Both the position numbers and the translations under genes were made by a program. Shown in pieces: positions 6,184 through 7,905 of a stretch of DNA of 7,905 bases. Source of the stretch: an uncultured Eubacteriales bacterium. Its GTDB lineage: Bacteria; Bacillota_A; Clostridia; Oscillospirales; Oscillospiraceae. Position 1 is the first letter of the stretch. Each line of letters begins with the position of its first letter. The notes beneath the pieces are model-generated. The model was not told the DNA's origin. It searched no databases and was given only the letters and a program-made list of their open reading frames with translations. The stretch is from assembly GCA_900556015.1 (NCBI GenBank), contig USNH01000036.1:1-7905 (forward strand), read 5' to 3'.

Positions 6184-7551
6184 TTATTTGCCCACGCAGA
6201 AGCGGGAGAAAATGGTGTCCACCAGGTCGTCCCGGATGTGCCTGCCGTTCAGCTCGCCCAGAGCCTCCAGCGCCGCCTCGCAGTCCGTCAGCACCACGTC
6301 GGGGGTCATGCCGATACGCAGGGCGCTGCGGGCCTCGCCCACGGCGCTGAGCGCCCGGGACACGGCATCCGCCTGGCGGGCGTTGGTCAGCAGCGCGCCC
6401 TGGGCAGGCGTGCCGACAGGAAAGAGGGCGGCGATGGCGTCAGTGAGGGTGTCCAGCCCCAGGTGCTCCGTGGCGGAGACGGAGAGGACGTTATCAAAGC
6501 GGTCTGCCAGCGCGCCGATGTCCAGCCGCCGGGGCAGGTCGCATTTGTTCACCGCCACCAGCAGGTGGGGGACTTGCCGGGCCACAGCGATGGCCTCCTC
6601 GTCCTCCGCCGTCAGGGGGGCGGAGCCGTCCAGCACCAAAATGGCCAGGGACGCCTGCCTGGCGGCGGCACGGCTGCGCTCCACGCCCAGGGCCTCCACG
6701 GTGTCGCCGCCGTCACGGATGCCGGCGGTGTCCGTCAGGCGCAGCAGCACACCGCCCACCGTGACCTTCTCCTCCACCGTGTCGCGGGTCGTGCCGGCGA
6801 TGTCGGTGACGATGGCCCGGTCGTAGCCCAGCAGGGCGTTGAGCAGAGAGGATTTGCCGGCGTTTGGCTTGCCCAGCAGCACCGTGGGCACGCCCCATTT
6901 CATCAGCCGGCCACGGGAGAACCCGGCCAGCAGACCGTCCAGCTCCTGCTGGGCGGTGCGGAGGGTGTCCAGCATCTCCTCACGCTGGAGGTCCTCGATG
7001 TCCTCGTCGGGGTAGTCCACCACGGCGTAGAACCGGGCGGCCATGTCCGTGAGGCCGTCGTAAATGCGGGCGATGGTGCGGCTCAATGCGCCGGAGAGCT
7101 GGCAGGCGGCGTTGTGGGCCTGCTCCGCCGTCTCGGCATCGATGAGGTCCACCACGGCCTCGGCCTGCATCAGATCCAGCTGGCCGCTGAGGAAGGCGCG
7201 GCGGGTAAACTCGCCGCCTGCGGCCTGGCGGCATCCGGCGGCGAACAGGGCGCGAAGGCCGGCATCCAGCACCACCGGGCTGCCGTGACAGTGCAGCTCG
7301 GCGCAGTCCTCGCCGGTGTAGCTGTGAGGGGCGGGGAAGGTGACGCACAGCACGTGGTCGATGACGCGGCCCGCATCGTCCATCAGGTCGCCCAGCACCA
7401 TGGAGCGGGGGCGCTGGGCGGCGGCAGGCTTGCCGTTTTGGGCGCGGAACACCGCGTCCAGCGCGGAGAAGGTCTCCGGGCCGGAGAGGCGGAGGATGCC
7501 GATGGCGCTGGGGGCGTGGCCGGTGGCGATGGCGGCAATGGTGTCGGGCAT
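6184..7551 (-). CDS. mnmE: tRNA uridine-5-carboxymethylaminomethyl modification GTPase MnmE
   Basis: A 455-residue protein (usual length about 450-460). With MnmG it modifies the wobble U34 of certain tRNAs in the cytoplasm. The N-terminal folate-binding domain (about 1-118) starts DTIAAIATG and holds AGGEFTRRAFLSGQLDL (111-127). A helical domain carries an inserted G domain with P-loop GKPNAGKSS (227-235), GTTRD (253-257), DTAG (274-277), NKCD (335-338) and the G5-like SAT. The C-terminal FCVGK (451-455) supplies the family's catalytic cysteine. The ATG at complement 7549-7551 has AAGGAGG eight bases upstream; the open frame extends further, but without coding character. In many Firmicutes mnmG follows mnmE near the origin; here degV-prmA follows instead. 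Confidence 0.97.
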   Translation of the reverse strand: MPDTIAAIATGHAPSAIGILRLSGPETFSALDAVFRAQNGKPAAAQRPRSMVLGDLMDDAGRVIDHVLCVTFPAPHSYTGEDCAELHCHGSPVVLDAGLRALFAAGCRQAAGGEFTRRAFLSGQLDLMQAEAVVDLIDAETAEQAHNAACQLSGALSRTIARIYDGLTDMAARFYAVVDYPDEDIEDLQREEMLDTLRTAQQELDGLLAGFSRGRLMKWGVPTVLLGKPNAGKSSLLNALLGYDRAIVTDIAGTTRDTVEEKVTVGGVLLRLTDTAGIRDGGDTVEALGVERSRAAARQASLAILVLDGSAPLTAEDEEAIAVARQVPHLLVAVNKCDLPRRLDIGALADRFDNVLSVSATEHLGLDTLTDAIAALFPVGTPAQGALLTNARQADAVSRALSAVGEARSALRIGMTPDVVLTDCEAALEALGELNGRHIRDDLVDTIFSRFCVGK

Positions 7552-7580
7552 GGGGGTGGCCTCCTTGGTGGTTTTTCGAT

Positions 7581-7589
7581 AGTATAGCA
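7581..7589 (-). promoter_or_regulatory. Extended -10 promoter of mnmE
   Basis: On the minus strand TGC followed by TATACT (-10 at complement 7581-7586), an extended -10 arrangement about 30 bases before the mnmE ATG. The -35 position (complement 7604-7609) reads TTCCTT, a weak match. A pyrimidine-rich tract lies upstream. Confidence 0.5.
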
Positions 7590-7627
7590 CAGGGAAAGGG
7601 AAAAAGGAAGCGGAGGAAAAGGCGAAA

Positions 7628-7656
7628 TTGACAGCAAAGAAGGAGCCTGTTATAAT
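7628..7656 (+). promoter_or_regulatory. Consensus sigma-A promoter of the small-peptide locus
   Basis: TTGACA (7628-7633), exactly 17 bases, then TATAAT (7651-7656): a perfect consensus promoter, the strongest in the window. Predicted transcript start is near 7663. It diverges from the mnmE promoter. Such a promoter for a 26-codon ORF suggests high constitutive transcription, held in check after transcription. Confidence 0.85.
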
Positions 7657-7665
7657 ATGAAACGG

Positions 7666-7680
7666 GAGAGATCTGCTCTC
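7666..7680 (+). other. Short hairpin at the 5' end of the small-peptide mRNA
   Basis: GAGAG (7666-7670) pairs with CTCTC (7676-7680) around ATCTG. It lies at or within a few bases of the predicted transcript 5' end and could stabilise the mRNA. Confidence 0.4.
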
Positions 7681-7700
7681 AAACAACGGCAGGCGGTTTG

Positions 7701-7727
7701 GCTCACACCACCCGAAAGGGGGTGAGC
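7701..7727 (+). promoter_or_regulatory. 5' UTR hairpin sequestering the Shine-Dalgarno sequence
   Basis: GCTCAC (7701-7706) pairs with GTGAGC (7722-7727). Inside it CCC (7711-7713) pairs with GGG (7718-7720) closed by a GAAA tetraloop. The strand it hides, AAAGGGGGTGA (7715-7725), is a near-perfect complement of the 16S rRNA 3' end and lies just before the ATG at 7730. The fold should restrict ribosome loading until rearranged or processed. Confidence 0.65.
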
Positions 7728-7729
7728 TG

Positions 7730-7810
7730 ATGCGTATTACTTTACATATCGGTATCTATACAGTTACCATTATCGTGAAGAAACGCGAAAACCGCCACTC
7801 TGCCAAGTGA
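7730..7810 (+). CDS. 26-residue hydrophobic/basic peptide, candidate type I toxin
   Basis: ATG at 7730 to TGA at 7808-7810, preceded by a very strong Shine-Dalgarno sequence. The peptide has a hydrophobic, beta-branched segment (ITLHIGIYTVTIIV, residues 3-16) followed by a strongly basic, polar tail (KKRENRHSAK). The segment is short for a classical membrane helix, so membrane association is plausible but not shown. I do not recognise it as Fst, TxpA, BsrG, Ibs, Hok or the usual holin-like toxins. Context makes it look like a toxin: consensus promoter, hidden ribosome binding site, a hairpin spanning the stop codon, and a convergent promoter for an antisense RNA over its 3' end. It could instead be a leader peptide or a non-toxic small protein; the assignment is inference from architecture. 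Confidence 0.65.
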   Translation: MRITLHIGIYTVTIIVKKRENRHSAK

Positions 7811-7874
7811 CGGTTTTCTTAAAACATAAACCTTCATTTAGGAGTTAAACCGCTTGTCAGAGCAGGTTTCTCCT
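7775..7874 (-). ncRNA. Candidate antisense antitoxin RNA (about 95-100 nt)
   Basis: Transcription from the minus-strand -10 at 7881-7886 should start near 7874. The RNA would open with a stem-loop (complement 7841-7873: GGAG/CTCC, AAACC/GGTTT and GCT/AGC arms, CTGACA loop), continue through an AT-rich linker and end at the hairpin at 7787-7818. It would be fully complementary to the last third of the peptide ORF and the sense terminator. This matches the convergent 3'-overlap layout of TxpA/RatA and BsrG/SR4. The 3' end is approximate, and expression is inferred. Confidence 0.5.
7787..7820. terminator. Bidirectional hairpin overlapping the peptide stop codon
   Basis: GAAAACCG (7787-7794) pairs with CGGTTTTC (7811-7818), and CACT (7796-7799) with AGTG (7806-7809), with one C-A mismatch and a CTGCCA loop. 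TTTTCTT follows on the plus strand; the minus strand gives GGTTTTCGCGTTTCTT. The TGA stop lies inside the stem. It can end both the sense mRNA and the convergent antisense RNA. Confidence 0.6.
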
Positions 7875-7883
7875 ACCTTCATT
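7830..7883. repeat. Direct repeat ACCTTCATT in the antisense region
   Basis: ACCTTCATT occurs at 7830-7838 (followed by TAG) and at 7875-7883 (followed by ATAG), 45 bases apart. The second copy overlaps the antisense -10; the first gives a degenerate -10-like sequence. It may mark a duplication within the element. Confidence 0.45.
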
Positions 7884-7905
7884 ATAGCGAACGGGGGCAG
7901 ATTGT
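7881..7905 (-). promoter_or_regulatory. Promoter of the antisense RNA, cut by the window edge
   Basis: A perfect TATAAT on the minus strand (complement 7881-7886). With a 16-base spacer the -35 would occupy complement 7903-7908, of which only the last three bases (ACA) are inside the window; they agree with TTGACA. Confidence 0.55.

Noticed and set aside
6175..7587. 470-codon open frame on the plus strand opposite mnmE
   Set aside because: Same effect: Gly/Val/Gln/His-rich translation without motifs, opposite a gene with all MnmE motifs intact.
7552..7686. Upstream extension of mnmE by 45 codons
   Set aside because: The extension crosses the mnmE promoter and lacks family similarity; the ATG at complement 7549-7551 has an ideal AAGGAGG and the typical MnmE N-terminus.
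7657..7725. 22-codon frame starting at the ATG just after the small-peptide -10
   Set aside because: Its start lies before the predicted transcript start (about 7663) and has no ribosome binding site.
1..7905. CRISPR array, tRNA or rRNA gene
   Set aside because: No regularly spaced repeats and no tRNA- or rRNA-like sequence were found on either strand by eye.

Overview
The window looks like chromosomal DNA from a GC-rich gut-type Firmicute, probably a clostridial Oscillospiraceae/Ruminococcaceae relative. This is inferred from the gene families (KtrB/KtrA, VanW, DegV, PrmA, MnmE), the strong AAGGAGG-type ribosome binding sites, sigma-A-like promoters and GC-rich coding DNA. No species call can be made from the sequence alone.

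Left block (1-1460, minus strand): a two-gene potassium uptake operon. A complete KtrB/TrkH channel subunit is followed by the first codons of its cytoplasmic RCK regulator (KtrA/TrkA), which runs off the window. This block is visibly less GC-rich than the rest.

Accessory gap (about 1460-2515): a roughly 430-base non-coding stretch rich in inverted repeats. After it come a small plus-strand gene whose C-terminal half resembles Doc/Fic 'death-on-curing' toxins but lacks the catalytic motif, a terminator, and a minus-strand remnant of a tyrosine integrase. Together they suggest the scar of a mobile element.

Core block (2515-7590): a membrane-anchored VanW-family cell-envelope protein (plus strand) converges on degV-prmA (minus strand) across a 13-bp bidirectional terminator. 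The vanW promoter has a good -10, no recognisable -35, and a WalR-like direct repeat in that position. Upstream of degV lies mnmE (tRNA U34 modification GTPase). A promoter for degV-prmA sits just after the mnmE stop, next to a perfect 15-bp palindrome.

Right end (7628-7905): the most interesting part. A consensus sigma-A promoter drives a short RNA with a hairpin that sequesters the Shine-Dalgarno sequence, a 26-codon ORF for a hydrophobic-then-basic peptide, and a hairpin overlapping the stop codon. A convergent -10 element at the window edge would make an antisense RNA of about 95 nt covering the ORF 3' end. The 5' UTR and the ORF 3' end also share a perfect 8-nt complementarity. This is the architecture of a type I toxin-antitoxin locus, and the peptide belongs to no type I toxin family I recognise. 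It is a candidate system, not an established one.
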